Below are positions 7,271-16,554 of a stretch of 64,000 nt of DNA, piece by piece. The number at the start of each line of letters is the position of its first letter. Position 1 is the first letter of the stretch. The stretch spans positions 32,164-96,163 of the forward strand of contig JAHDKT010000070.1 in the NCBI GenBank assembly GCA_018436725.1, given 5' to 3'. The translations under genes and the position numbers were made by a program. The stretch is from Synergistaceae bacterium (GTDB taxonomy: Bacteria > Synergistota > Synergistia > Synergistales > Aminobacteriaceae). The notes beneath the pieces are model-generated. The model had not been told where the DNA came from and made no database searches. It was given only the letters and a program-made list of their open reading frames with translations.

Positions 7271-9850
7271 CTACGCTCTGTCGGCGGAGAGAGCTTTCCA
7301 AGACTTCCGGCGAGCCTTCTCCTCGTACATCCGCGTATCCGCCGCGGAGATCAGATCCTGCGCCGTCGCGCCGTCTCCAGGGCGGTGAACCGCAAGGCCG
7401 GCGCTGACGCTGCAAAGCAGCGTAAACTCGCCGACGTTGAAGGGCTCCGAGAAAAGAGCCTCTATCCTCCCGCGGAGCCCCTGCGCCTCTTCGAGAGTCC
7501 CCAGACCGTCGAAGACGAGGACGAACTCGTCTCCGCCCAGCCGCGCTACGGTATCCTGCTCCCGCACCGTTTCGGAGAGTCTTCGGGCGATCGAGGCCAA
7601 AAGCACGTCCCCCGTCTCGTGACCGTACGTGTCGTTGATCTCTTTGAACCCGTCGAGGTCGAGAAAGAGCGTCGCGACGTACGTCCGCTCCCGGCGCGAG
7701 CGAGCGAGCGCCATTTCGAGGCGATCTGCGAGAAGAAGCCTGTTCGGCAGGCCGGTGAGCGAATCGTGATAGGCGAGATGGCTCAGCCTCTGCTGCTCCG
7801 ATTTGATATCGCCGATGTCGGTCAGCACCCCCGCGTACTGCGATACATCTCCGTTTTCGTCCTTGACCGCGTTGACGGTGAGCCACACCGGATAGGCGCT
7901 TCCGTCCTTCCGTCGGTTCCAGGTCTCTCCTTGCCACGCGCCGTGCTCTCGGAGGTACTCCCAGAAGCGGAGCGAATCCTCCCCCTGTTTTCTCTGGGCG
8001 GAGAACATACCGGGGCGCTTTCCCAGTATTTCCCCGAGCGGATAGCCGGTGAGGCGCTCCAAGGCTTCGTTTCCGTCCAGAATGTACCCCTCGGGATCGG
8101 TCACCACGACGCCCTCCGAAAGGGAGCGGTAGATCTGCCCCGCCAGTCTGTGCCGCGCCTCGCTCCGACGAAGTTCGGCGGTCCGCTGCTCGACGATCTC
8201 TTCAAGAATCTCCCGACGGTTCGCGGAGAACGCGACGAAGAGCGCGAGCGCGATGGTCACCACGCCTCCCGAGGCGGCCGTGAACCACCCCATCCTCGCT
8301 CGATGATACTTCAGAAAGGACTGCCCCGGGCGCAACGACGCGGCGAAGGCGCGGTCGAAAGCGAAGAGCGGACGGACAAAGACGTAGCCTTCGGAGTCGT
8401 TGCGCTCGTTCCACATACCAAGACGCTGCGACGGAGCTTCCGGAAAGAGCGCCTCGAAACGCGCGATCGTCACGTCGTCGCTCTCCGGCAGCACTTCGTG
8501 CGGCAGTCTGTCAGGCAGGAAGAGCGCCAGGACGACTCCTTTCAAAGAATCTCCGAAGACGGAAGAGAAAAGAGGACGACAGACCAGAAGCGCAGTGGAG
8601 GCGTTTCTTCCCCGTTGCAGGGGGAAAAAGACCGCCGAGGCTCGTCCGCTCTTCTCGGCGGTTCGAATCGCTTTCCGAATCTCCGGGAAGGAAAAGAGAT
8701 CTTCTCCCGCGGAGAACTCGCTCCCCGTCATCGGAGATCGGAAGAGCACAGGGAAATAGATCGCGCGCTCCCCCGCGCGTACCATCGCTCCGGAAGCGTC
8801 GCGTTCACCGATCACGAGAGGACGGCGCCACTCGTCGCGCACGACGCTTTCGAACTCCTCCCGCCGATCGGCCGCCACTGCCGGACTCCAGATGATCGCC
8901 CCTATTTCGGGAGCGGACGAAAGGTGCTGCGCATACGTTCGGAACGAGGGAAAGTCAAGTTCCGTACGGGCTTCGATGAATCGGGAGGTTCCCTCCAGAA
9001 CGAATTGACGCAGATTGCGGAGGCTGTCGTTCATTCTGGCCGAGCGCGCCTCCGCGATGATCGAAAAGGCGTGCGCATGGGAATGGTTCTCCCGTTCGTG
9101 CACCATCCACGCGACGCTTGCCGTCAGGACAAGACCGAATGTCAAAACGAGGGCGAACTCCAGATAGCTGTACCGCCGCCCCTCCATCCTGCTCCGACGT
9201 TCTATTAAAAAACGCCCCGCGAAGAGGAGTCCGGTCAGGAGGAGCGCCGTCAGAGCCGGAAGGAGCTTCGCTCTGTCGAGCCGCCGCTGCCACTCATCGC
9301 CGGAAACGTCGAGGGCCAGCACGGCGCGCACTCTATCCGAGCCCGGCTCGATCAAGGGGACCCACGCGGACACCCACGTCCCCCACTGATCTTCTACCGG
9401 CCCCGCCACAACGGCTCGCGCCTCGTCGAACGCGGGGAGAAAGCCGGGATCGACCGCATCGTACACCTCGCCCGGCGGCGACTCGTCCTTCGATCCGGGC
9501 GGTTCGGAGTCGACGTAGAAGAAGACTCTTCCGTCGTAGCGCCTTCCGACGAGCGTCAGAAAGCGGCTCTCCGGGAACGCCTGAATGATCGAGCGGAAGT
9601 AGGTTTTAAAGCTTTCGTACTGCGGGGTTCCTACGTCCCGCGCGCTCCCCGAGAGCGCGCGGACGTCCCGAACGTCTATCGTCTCGGCAAGGACGCGCGT
9701 AGAACGCAGCAGCTCTTCGCGAAGAAAGGCGTCGATCTCTCTCGAGCGCCATGCCCCGAAGAGCGCGCCCGCCAGAAGGACGGTCGTGAGCACGAGAAGA
9801 AACCACTCCCCGGAGAACGGAAGCGAAAAGTCCTTTTCGCGCTTCGTCAT
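7271..9850 (-). CDS. membrane diguanylate cyclase: Cache-like sensor, CHASE, PAS, GGDEF (canonical)
   Basis: An 859-residue paralogue of the next cyclase downstream. It has an N-terminal membrane helix, the shared extracytoplasmic sensor (LVGRR, DSEP, SPPGE, VVAGP, WGTWVSAWVPL), membrane helices, a CHASE-like domain (IGAIIWSPAV), a PAS domain (EGVVVTDPEGYILDGNEA) and GGDEF. The catalytic loop is canonical (RLGGDEF) and the REQD I-site is intact, so it should make cyclic di-GMP with product inhibition. The ATG at 9850 overlaps the stop of the hybrid kinase by four bases (ATGA), with GGAGGAG upstream. The two are therefore translationally coupled and likely act on the same stimulus. Confidence 0.92.
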   Translation of the reverse strand: MTKREKDFSLPFSGEWFLLVLTTVLLAGALFGAWRSREIDAFLREELLRSTRVLAETIDVRDVRALSGSARDVGTPQYESFKTYFRSIIQAFPESRFLTLVGRRYDGRVFFYVDSEPPGSKDESPPGEVYDAVDPGFLPAFDEARAVVAGPVEDQWGTWVSAWVPLIEPGSDRVRAVLALDVSGDEWQRRLDRAKLLPALTALLLTGLLFAGRFLIERRSRMEGRRYSYLEFALVLTFGLVLTASVAWMVHERENHSHAHAFSIIAEARSARMNDSLRNLRQFVLEGTSRFIEARTELDFPSFRTYAQHLSSAPEIGAIIWSPAVAADRREEFESVVRDEWRRPLVIGERDASGAMVRAGERAIYFPVLFRSPMTGSEFSAGEDLFSFPEIRKAIRTAEKSGRASAVFFPLQRGRNASTALLVCRPLFSSVFGDSLKGVVLALFLPDRLPHEVLPESDDVTIARFEALFPEAPSQRLGMWNERNDSEGYVFVRPLFAFDRAFAASLRPGQSFLKYHRARMGWFTAASGGVVTIALALFVAFSANRREILEEIVEQRTAELRRSEARHRLAGQIYRSLSEGVVVTDPEGYILDGNEALERLTGYPLGEILGKRPGMFSAQRKQGEDSLRFWEYLREHGAWQGETWNRRKDGSAYPVWLTVNAVKDENGDVSQYAGVLTDIGDIKSEQQRLSHLAYHDSLTGLPNRLLLADRLEMALARSRRERTYVATLFLDLDGFKEINDTYGHETGDVLLASIARRLSETVREQDTVARLGGDEFVLVFDGLGTLEEAQGLRGRIEALFSEPFNVGEFTLLCSVSAGLAVHRPGDGATAQDLISAADTRMYEEKARRKSWKALSADRA

Positions 9851-12800
9851 ACCCCGCTCTCCTCCCGGCCGGAGACGACCTCGCGGAGCGCCCTCTCCAG
9901 AAGGGCGTACTGCGTCCGCACCTCGTTCCGCAACCGACGGAGCGAGTCCGAATCCCCGGCCTTTCCGGCCTTCTCCGCCTCGAAAGCCGTTGCGCGGAGC
10001 GCTTCGCCGCCGATACCCGCAGCGGCGCCCTTGAGCGAATGAGCGACTCTTCCCGCAGCGACCGCATCTCCTTCGGCGACGCATTCGAGAAACTTTTCAA
10101 GCTCGCGGGGCATCTCTTCGACGAACTCGGCCGCAAGCTCCGCAAGAGCCTCCTCGTCGCCCATAAGTCGATTCAGAGCTGCCGCGCGGTCGAAAACAGG
10201 CGTCTCCGGCGTCTCCGCCGCAACGGCCGCCGCGGACGGCGCTTCCGGGTCCGCAGGCCCCGCTCCCGAGAGGAGACTGCGGATCGTTCGATGGAGCGCC
10301 TCGGGAGTCGCCGGTTTCGCCAGAAAGGCGTTCATCCCGGCGTGCATACACCGCTCCCGGTCCAGAGGAGAAACATAGGCGGTGAGCGCCACGATCGGAA
10401 TCGACGGGTCGAGGGCTCCCGACTCGCCGCTCCGGATTCTTCGCGTGGCCTCCACCCCGTCCATGACCGGCATCTGCACGTCCATCACCACGAGGTCGCA
10501 CTCGTTGGCCGCAAGATGCTCCAACGCCTCCGCGCCGTTTTCGGCGAAAGCCACGGAGTACCCCAGCCTGCGGAGCACCGTGAGAACGAATTTCCGGTTC
10601 ACCGGGTTGTCCTCCGCCAGCAGGATCTTGCCGCCGTGCTCCGTTCCTTCCTGAACACGGGGCGTTTCCTGCGCGAGCGCCTTCGTGAAGGAGGCTTCGA
10701 AGACGAACTCGCTCCCTCTTCCCTCTTCGCTCCGCAGCGCGAGACTCCCCCCGAGGAGCGAGGCAAGCTCTTTCGCCACGGGGAGGCCGAGCCCCGCGCC
10801 CCCGTACTTCTTGGTACTGGAATCGTCCCCTTGCCAGAAGCGTTCGAAGACGCTCTCGCGGAACGCCGCCGGGATGCCCGTCCCCGTGTCTTTCACCGAG
10901 AAGCGCAGCCGAACGCTCTCTTCGCTCTCCTCTACGGAGGCGACGGAAAGACCGACCTCCCCCTCTCGTGTGAACTTCACCGCGTTGTCCAGAAGATTCC
11001 GCAGGATACTGTAGAGACAGTGTCCGTCGGAGTGCAGGCGCGGAGGCACGGACGGGGCGACGGCGAAGGCGAAACGGAGCCCCTTTACACGGGCGGCGAG
11101 TCCGAAGACGGTCTCCAGCCGGAGCAACAGCCCGTAAAGGTCGAAGTCCTCGGCGACGAGCCGATAGCGACCTTCGTCGATATTCGCTATATCGAGCGCG
11201 TCGCTGACCAGCGAGAGAAGCGCCTCGCCGCACTCCTGCGCCGAGAGCGCGCTCTCCCGCTGCTCTTCGGACAGAGGCGAATCGAGCAGCAGGCGATTCA
11301 TCCCCAGGAGTCCGTTCAGAGGAGTCCTCATCTCGTGACTCATGTTCGCGAAAAATCGCCCCTTGGCCTCGCTCGCCGCTCGGGCGCGCATGCCCATCTC
11401 CTGCGCCTTGCGGGTCGTGTCCAGAAGCGCCACGTTCATCAGCGAGAGTTCGTCTCTGCTCCGCTGCAATTCGTCCGTGCGCGCCGCGACGAGGCGCTCG
11501 AGGTCTTCCCGGCGGTTCGCCGCCGCCACCGCGAGCAGCGTGAGCACCCCCGTCACCAGGAGGCCCGCCGACAGGCTCATCCAGGCGGCGCGCGGCGGAT
11601 AGAGCGCGTAAAAACCGGGCCCCGGGCGCAGAATGACGGCGAATGTCTTGCCGAAGAAGAGCAGAGGGCGTACCGAGAAGAGATCCGCCGCGCCCGGCCA
11701 GGCAGAAGAAGCCGCGGTCGCCTCCGCCGTGGTCAGGAGGAGCGTGCGCGCGCCGTCGCCGTGCAGACTCCACAGATCGCCGACGAGCACGGCGCGCTCG
11801 ACGTGCGCCTCCTCGGTGCGCATCGTGTTCAAGAGAGCGTTCAGCTCGACGATCACGCCGACGACGCCCATGAAACTCTTTGCTTCGTTGCGCGAGAGCA
11901 CCGGCTTGAAGACGGCGAGAACGGTCGGCGTCCCCGAATCGGAGCCCGGCGGCAGGGCCTCCGTCGCCGAAGGAAGACCGGTACGTCGCGCCTCCTCGAT
12001 GGCGCCTTTTCTGGATGGAGATTGGCCGAAATCCATCCCGAGAATACGCCCGTTCCCTTCGAACGGCACGCGATACAACACCGGGTAGTAGACCGGGCTC
12101 TCGCGGGCGGGCGCACGTTTCGCGGTCTCCGCGGGATCGCGGATCACGAAGTCGTCCGCGACAAGGGAACGGGCGAGCCGCTCGAACGCCTCCCGTTCTT
12201 CGTGCGGAACAGCCGGAAGCCAGGTCACGCCCCGGATCTCGGGCAGCGCCTCCAGGTGCCGGGAGTAGCCGACGAACTCCTCGAAATCGACGAAGTCGCT
12301 GTAGGCGAAGAAGGCGGCGATACCTTCCATGCCGATGTTTCGCAGGCTCTTCAAGCTGTTGTTCAGCTCCTCCGACTCCGAGTCGGCGAGCATGTGGAAC
12401 GTCTTCTCCAACGTCCGGCGCTCGACGTCCGAGGAGACGCACAGAACCGAAAACGTGAGTACAACCCCCGCTGCGGCCACGGCAAGCGCCTCCGCGTACC
12501 GGTGATACCATCGGTACGCGCTTCTCTTTCGATGGGAGCGCAGCGTTGCGAGCATCCGCCACCCGACGAAGACAAATGCCAGAGCGACCGAGGCGAGGTT
12601 CGGCTCGATACCGGCGCGGCGGGCGGCGTGTCGCCACCGGTTTCCGTCGATATCCAGCGCCACGACGAACAAGGTTTTCCTCGTATCCGGCTCCACGACG
12701 GGAACCCAGGCCGACACGAGACTCCCCCACATATCCATGAAGGGGCCGGCGACGACGCTCCGTCCTTCGTCGAAGGCATGCAGCAGCAGGGAGTCGGCCG

Positions 12801-13200
12801 GAGCATAGCTCTCCCCGGGCGCGGACTCGTCGGGCGATCCTTCGGGTTCGGAATCGAAATAGAGAAAGAGCGAGCCGTCGGGACGGCGGCCGACGAGCGA
12901 GATGAAGCGGCAGTCGGGAAAGGCGGCGATGAGCGAGACGCTCTGTTTTTTGATACGACGGTATTCAGGGGCGGTGCGGTCCGTCTCCGAGCCGGAGAGA
13001 CGCGCGACGGAACGCGGATCGATGCCGTCGGCCACAAGACGCGCGCGACGGACAAGGTCATGGCGCATGCTCACGTCGGCCTGCGCCGTCCGCCACCAGC
13101 CCAAGAGCGCTCCTGAGGCGAGCAGCAGACCGACGAGAAGAATATCTGCGGCGCGCACCTCGCGGATTGTGAATAAATGGACGGATTTGTTCTTTTTCAT
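9847..13200 (-). CDS. hybrid sensor histidine kinase: Cache-like sensor, CHASE, HisKA, HATPase, REC, HPt
   Basis: An 1117-residue inner-membrane phosphorelay kinase. After an N-terminal helix comes the same extracytoplasmic sensor as in the adjacent cyclases (LVGRRPDG, DSEPEGS, VVAGP, WGSLVSAWVPV), then a CHASE-like domain (IRGVTWLPAV) and a membrane helix. The cytoplasmic part has the phospho-acceptor H622 (NMSHEMRTPLNG), an ATPase with an N box (LRNLLDNAVKF) and G boxes (DTGTGIP, GGAGLGLP), a receiver with D907 (MDVQMPVMDG) and an HPt domain with H1054 (AHSLKGAAAG). All phosphorelay residues are present, so phosphate should flow His-Asp-His to an unknown separate receiver. The ATG at 13200 is chosen because GGAGG lies six bases upstream. 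The open frame extends much further 5', but that part is antisense to the phosphoesterase gene. No DNA-binding response regulator is nearby; the coupled cyclase has no REC domain. Confidence 0.93.
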   Translation of the reverse strand: MKKNKSVHLFTIREVRAADILLVGLLLASGALLGWWRTAQADVSMRHDLVRRARLVADGIDPRSVARLSGSETDRTAPEYRRIKKQSVSLIAAFPDCRFISLVGRRPDGSLFLYFDSEPEGSPDESAPGESYAPADSLLLHAFDEGRSVVAGPFMDMWGSLVSAWVPVVEPDTRKTLFVVALDIDGNRWRHAARRAGIEPNLASVALAFVFVGWRMLATLRSHRKRSAYRWYHRYAEALAVAAAGVVLTFSVLCVSSDVERRTLEKTFHMLADSESEELNNSLKSLRNIGMEGIAAFFAYSDFVDFEEFVGYSRHLEALPEIRGVTWLPAVPHEEREAFERLARSLVADDFVIRDPAETAKRAPARESPVYYPVLYRVPFEGNGRILGMDFGQSPSRKGAIEEARRTGLPSATEALPPGSDSGTPTVLAVFKPVLSRNEAKSFMGVVGVIVELNALLNTMRTEEAHVERAVLVGDLWSLHGDGARTLLLTTAEATAASSAWPGAADLFSVRPLLFFGKTFAVILRPGPGFYALYPPRAAWMSLSAGLLVTGVLTLLAVAAANRREDLERLVAARTDELQRSRDELSLMNVALLDTTRKAQEMGMRARAASEAKGRFFANMSHEMRTPLNGLLGMNRLLLDSPLSEEQRESALSAQECGEALLSLVSDALDIANIDEGRYRLVAEDFDLYGLLLRLETVFGLAARVKGLRFAFAVAPSVPPRLHSDGHCLYSILRNLLDNAVKFTREGEVGLSVASVEESEESVRLRFSVKDTGTGIPAAFRESVFERFWQGDDSSTKKYGGAGLGLPVAKELASLLGGSLALRSEEGRGSEFVFEASFTKALAQETPRVQEGTEHGGKILLAEDNPVNRKFVLTVLRRLGYSVAFAENGAEALEHLAANECDLVVMDVQMPVMDGVEATRRIRSGESGALDPSIPIVALTAYVSPLDRERCMHAGMNAFLAKPATPEALHRTIRSLLSGAGPADPEAPSAAAVAAETPETPVFDRAAALNRLMGDEEALAELAAEFVEEMPRELEKFLECVAEGDAVAAGRVAHSLKGAAAGIGGEALRATAFEAEKAGKAGDSDSLRRLRNEVRTQYALLERALREVVSGREESGV

Positions 13201-13253
13201 GGGCATCCTCCGCGATTCAGGTTTTCCCGGGCGGGAGCGTTTTTCTCCCAGAA

Positions 13254-13293
13254 AGTATACTACACTCTCCGCCGGTGCGTCCGGAACGTTCCG
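13254..13293 (-). promoter_or_regulatory. possible promoter region of the hybrid kinase operon with a 12-bp palindrome
   Basis: A -10-like TATACT on the minus strand (13254-13259) lies upstream of the kinase start, but no good -35 is visible. Just upstream is a perfect palindrome CGGAACGTTCCG (13282-13293). It could be an operator or part of a terminator for the phosphoesterase gene ending at 13314. Evidence is weak. Confidence 0.3.
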
Positions 13294-13313
13294 ACCGCCG
13301 CCGTCCGCGCAAG

Positions 13314-14096
13314 TCAGTCCCCTTCGAGCGGCCGAAGGCGTGCGAAGGACCGGATGCGTTCCCTGAGAGGAGGCCTGTCCCGCTCCACCGAGACGACCTC
13401 CTCCGTGTCTCCGTTCACGATGTTTTCCCGGAGCACGTGGATACGGTCGTTCGGGAAACATCTGTTTCGATGCAGATGGCCGCAGAACCACTTTTCGTAC
13501 GCGATCTCCCTGTGGATTTCGTCCAGATAGGCTGAAACGGGGTCCCCGGCGAGATACTTGTGCAGGTCGAGCGCATGGAGAATGTGGTTGGGCGCGGTGT
13601 GGGTGAGAATCCAGTCGACGCTCCATCCGCAAGCCTCCAGAGAATCGAGCCCTCTCCGGTACTCTTCGGCGGACGGAATCTCCTCGGGCCACCACGATTT
13701 TCCCGGAGTTCTGCTCTTCCTGTCCACGCTGCGCGCTCCGCCGAAGACGAAGCAGCGTTTCCCGCCGATCGTGTAGACATAGCCTCGGCGCAGATGAAGA
13801 ACGTTCGGAGAGACGACGCCGACGGGAGCCCCGAAGCGCTCCTCCTCGGGAAGGGCATGGAGCATCGAGAAGTTCTCGTGGTTTCCGTCGACGAAGAGCG
13901 TTGTCCAGGGGCTCTCTTCGAGGCGCCCTAGGGCGAGCCGCTCCTCTCCGCGCGGAGGATCGTTCCAGAGCAGTCCGAAATCGCCGAGGATCACGACGGC
14001 GTCGCTCCTCGTCAGCCGCTCCCCCGATGGGAAATTGGCCGCCCCGAGACGCCCTATCTCGAGAAGGCCGTGGGTGTCGCCCGTAAGAAAAATCAT
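13314..14096 (-). CDS. metallophosphoesterase (calcineurin-like)
   Basis: A 260-residue cytoplasmic phosphoesterase. The metal-binding motifs are in order: GDTHG (D7, H9), GDFG, GNHE, a later LTHTAP segment and GHLHRN. This is the architecture of small metallophosphoesterases acting on phospho-esters or nucleotides; the substrate cannot be read from sequence. Two in-frame ATGs exist: 14102 lies only three bases after AAGGAG, while 14096 lies nine bases after it, so 14096 is preferred. The gene is divergent from pfp and monocistronic. Confidence 0.88.
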   Translation of the reverse strand: MIFLTGDTHGLLEIGRLGAANFPSGERLTRSDAVVILGDFGLLWNDPPRGEERLALGRLEESPWTTLFVDGNHENFSMLHALPEEERFGAPVGVVSPNVLHLRRGYVYTIGGKRCFVFGGARSVDRKSRTPGKSWWPEEIPSAEEYRRGLDSLEACGWSVDWILTHTAPNHILHALDLHKYLAGDPVSAYLDEIHREIAYEKWFCGHLHRNRCFPNDRIHVLRENIVNGDTEEVVSVERDRPPLRERIRSFARLRPLEGD

Positions 14097-14119
14097 GCGC
14101 ATCCGCTCCTTCCTCGTCT

Positions 14120-14125
14120 ATTATA
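14120..14125 (-). promoter_or_regulatory. -10 element of the phosphoesterase gene
   Basis: TATAAT on the minus strand, 24 bases before the phosphoesterase start. No clear -35 is visible at the usual distance. It lies within 20 bp of the divergent pfp promoter, so the two promoters face away from each other across a very short region. Confidence 0.4.
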
Positions 14126-14135
14126 CCGTGCGGTG

Positions 14136-14144
14136 TGCTAAAAT
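14136..14144 (+). promoter_or_regulatory. extended -10 promoter of pfp
   Basis: TG (14136-14137), one base, then TAAAAT (14139-14144): an extended -10 element, which can work without a good -35. The start would be near 14151, giving a leader of about 40 bases before the ribosome site AAGGAGG. Confidence 0.5.
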
Positions 14145-14189
14145 TTTACGAAGTCTTTCTTTTATCTTTCGTATGCAAGGAGGCGCCTC

Positions 14190-15458
14190 ATGACGAATCC
14201 GGAGCAAAAAACACTCGCCATCGTCTGCGGAGGAGGTCCCGCTCCCGGGATCAACAGCGTGATCAGCTCTGTCACCATAGAGGCGAAGAAGTCGGGGTGG
14301 GAGGTCTACGGCATCTACGACGGCTTCGCCAACCTGGGGAAGGGGGAGAAGAAGGTCATCCCTCTCACCATCGACGCCGTCAGCAGGATACACTCCGACG
14401 GGGGGAGCATTCTGCGGATCTCCCGGTTCAACCCCACGAAGAGCGACGAATCGCTGCGGAAGGTGGTGGACACGCTCATCGAGCTTGGCGTCACCCACCT
14501 CGTGACTATCGGCGGCGACGACACCGCGTACGCGGCCTCGCGCATAGCCGACTTCGCGAAGAACAGCCTCGGGCTGACCATCAACTTCGTCCACGTCCCC
14601 AAGACCATCGACAACGACCTTCCGCTTCCGGAGGGCATTCCCACCTTCGGCTTCGAGACGGCGCGTTCACTGGGGACGCAGATCGTCTCCAACCTGATGG
14701 AAGACGCGAAAACCACCGGACGCTGGTACCTGGCCGTCGCGATGGGACGCGTCGCGGGACACCTGGCGCTCGGCATCGGCAAAAGCGCCGGGGCGACCTT
14801 GACGCTCATCCCGGAGGAGTTCCCCGGCAAGGAGAAAATTCCCCTCTCCCTCGTGGTGGATATCGTCGCCGGCTCGATCGTGAAGCGGCTTGCCTCGGGG
14901 CGGAACTACGGCGTCGCCGTCACCGCCGAGGGGCTGATCGAGAAGATCCGCCTGGAGGACCTGGAGGCGGCCGACTGTCTTGAGTACGACGATCACGGGC
15001 ACATCCGCTACGCCGAGATCAACTTCTCCGACGTGCTCAAGAAAGAGCTGCTGAAAACGCTCTCCGCGATGGGAATCAAGATGACGATCAACAACAAGGA
15101 GGTGGGGTACGAGGTCCGCTGCGCCCCCCCCAACGCGTTCGACATCGAGTACACTCGGAACCTTGGATACGGGGCGTTCGAATTCCTCCGGGACGGAGGG
15201 ACGAACGCGCTCATCACCATCCAGAACAACCAGATCGTCCCCATCCCGTTCGACCAGATCATCGACCCCGCCACGAAGAAGACCCGCATCCGTATGGTGA
15301 ACACGCATTCCATCCAATACAGGATCGCCAGGCAGTACATGATCCGCCTGGAGAAGAAGGACTTCAATCCGGGCATCGAGTTCGAGCGCCTCGCGGTGGC
15401 CGCGAAGATGCCGCCGGAGGAGTTCCGCAAACGCTTCCAGTACGTTACGGACTACTGA
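14190..15458 (+). CDS. pfp: pyrophosphate--fructose-6-phosphate 1-phosphotransferase (PPi-PFK)
   Basis: A 422-residue cytoplasmic phosphofructokinase, catalysing the committed or reversible step of glycolysis. The loop that selects the phosphate donor reads G108-G-D-D-T112; an Asp in place of the Gly of ATP enzymes (GGDGS/T) marks PPi-dependent members. The second PPi marker, the Lys of PKTIDND (K138), is also present. The fructose-6-phosphate-binding MGRVAGHLAL segment follows. PPi-PFK allows the step to run in both directions and saves ATP, which suits an anaerobe with low energy yield. The start at 14190 follows AAGGAGG. The gene ends 3 bp from the convergent ddl. Confidence 0.94.
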   Translation: MTNPEQKTLAIVCGGGPAPGINSVISSVTIEAKKSGWEVYGIYDGFANLGKGEKKVIPLTIDAVSRIHSDGGSILRISRFNPTKSDESLRKVVDTLIELGVTHLVTIGGDDTAYAASRIADFAKNSLGLTINFVHVPKTIDNDLPLPEGIPTFGFETARSLGTQIVSNLMEDAKTTGRWYLAVAMGRVAGHLALGIGKSAGATLTLIPEEFPGKEKIPLSLVVDIVAGSIVKRLASGRNYGVAVTAEGLIEKIRLEDLEAADCLEYDDHGHIRYAEINFSDVLKKELLKTLSAMGIKMTINNKEVGYEVRCAPPNAFDIEYTRNLGYGAFEFLRDGGTNALITIQNNQIVPIPFDQIIDPATKKTRIRMVNTHSIQYRIARQYMIRLEKKDFNPGIEFERLAVAAKMPPEEFRKRFQYVTDY

Positions 15459-15461
15459 TTC

Positions 15462-16412
15462 TCAGTTGCGCCGGGCGGCGAGGGAGGTTTCGACCACTTC
15501 TTCGAGAAATTCGCCGAAGGAGATCCCCGCCGACGACGCGGCCTTGGGGACGAGGCTCGTCGCGGTCATGCCGGGGACGGTGTTCACCTCGAGGACGGAG
15601 GGGAAGCCCTCCTCGTCGAGTCTGAGGTCCACCCTGCTGTACGAGGAGCAGCCGAGGGCCGCGTGCGCGGCGAGGGACGCCTGTTCCACTCTGCGGAGAG
15701 CGTACTCCGAGAGCGGCGCCGGGACGAGGTACTCGGAGGCGCCGGGCGTGTACTTCGAGCTGTAGTCGTAAAATCCCGTCACGGGCTGAATCTCGATGAC
15801 CGGCAGGCAACGCGGCGCGCCGTTCTTTTCATGCACGGTGACCGTCAGTTCCCTTCCGGGAACATATTCCTCCACAAGCACCCGGGGATCGTAGGCGAAG
15901 GCCTCTTCAAGCGCCTCGGCGAGCGTGTCCGTCCCCGAGAGGATGGAGACGCCGACCGTGCTTCCCGAACAGCAGGGCTTGACCACGATCTTCCCGCAGC
16001 GCTCCAGCAGAGGCGGGAAGTGCGGGTTGTCGAGAACGGCGCGGACCCCGCTCCCCCGTTCGACCTCGATCCCCTTCGGCACGGAGATGCCCTTCCAGCG
16101 AAAGAGCGCCTTGCTCGCCGTCTTGTCCATCGCGAGGGCGCATGCGGCGTGCCCCGAGCCGGAGAACGGAATCCCCGCCATTTCGAGGGCCGCCTGGATC
16201 GTTCCGTCCTCTCCCCAGCCTCCGTGAAGCGCGATGAAGGCGAACTCGACGTTCTCTTCACGAAGAAGCGGAAGGAAGTCCTCCTTCCGGCGAAGATCCA
16301 CGGCGACGACCTCGCGCCCCCGTTCCGCGAACGCGGACGTCACGGCCGCCCCGCTTCTGAGCGAGACCTCTCTCTCGGAGCCTTCTCCGCCGTAGAGCAC
16401 GGTTATCATCAT
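15462..16412 (-). CDS. ddl: D-alanine--D-alanine ligase
   Basis: A 316-residue ATP-grasp enzyme that joins two D-alanines for the peptidoglycan stem peptide. Visible family features are the N-terminal LYGGEGSEREVS loop, the ATP-grasp segment KPCCSGSTVGVS, the catalytic region EEYVPGRELTVTV and the C-terminal metal- and phosphate-binding VDLRLDEEG / LEVNTVPGMT segments. The ATG at 16412 has AAAGGA upstream at usable distance. A TTG further 5' keeps the frame but has no ribosome site; the ATG at 16409 is equally possible. The gene stands alone, between pfp (convergent) and a terminator of the upstream TRAP operon. Confidence 0.95.
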   Translation of the reverse strand: MMITVLYGGEGSEREVSLRSGAAVTSAFAERGREVVAVDLRRKEDFLPLLREENVEFAFIALHGGWGEDGTIQAALEMAGIPFSGSGHAACALAMDKTASKALFRWKGISVPKGIEVERGSGVRAVLDNPHFPPLLERCGKIVVKPCCSGSTVGVSILSGTDTLAEALEEAFAYDPRVLVEEYVPGRELTVTVHEKNGAPRCLPVIEIQPVTGFYDYSSKYTPGASEYLVPAPLSEYALRRVEQASLAAHAALGCSSYSRVDLRLDEEGFPSVLEVNTVPGMTATSLVPKAASSAGISFGEFLEEVVETSLAARRN

Positions 16413-16486
16413 TTCGGTCAATCCTTTCTCATTTTTCAAGATGACCTATTATGACACACTCTTGAGGACGATACACGCGCCGGCAA

Positions 16487-16526
16487 AATAAAAAGGAGCG
16501 CGATACTTACGAGCGTATCGCGCTCC
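16487..16526 (-). terminator. Rho-independent terminator of the seven-gene TRAP operon
   Basis: Perfect 12-bp inverted repeat GGAGCGCGATAC (16495-16506) and its complement (16515-16526) with an 8-base loop. On the minus strand it is followed by a T-rich tract (TTTTTATT). It lies 29 bp after the GntR stop codon. Confidence 0.88.
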
Positions 16527-16554
16527 TCGAAACAGCGGAATCGACGCCGCACAG

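Noticed and set aside
13201..13695. 5' extension of the hybrid kinase frame
   Set aside because: The extra 165 codons overlap the phosphoesterase gene on the same strand in another frame and have no signal or domain. GGAGG six bases before 13200 marks the real start.
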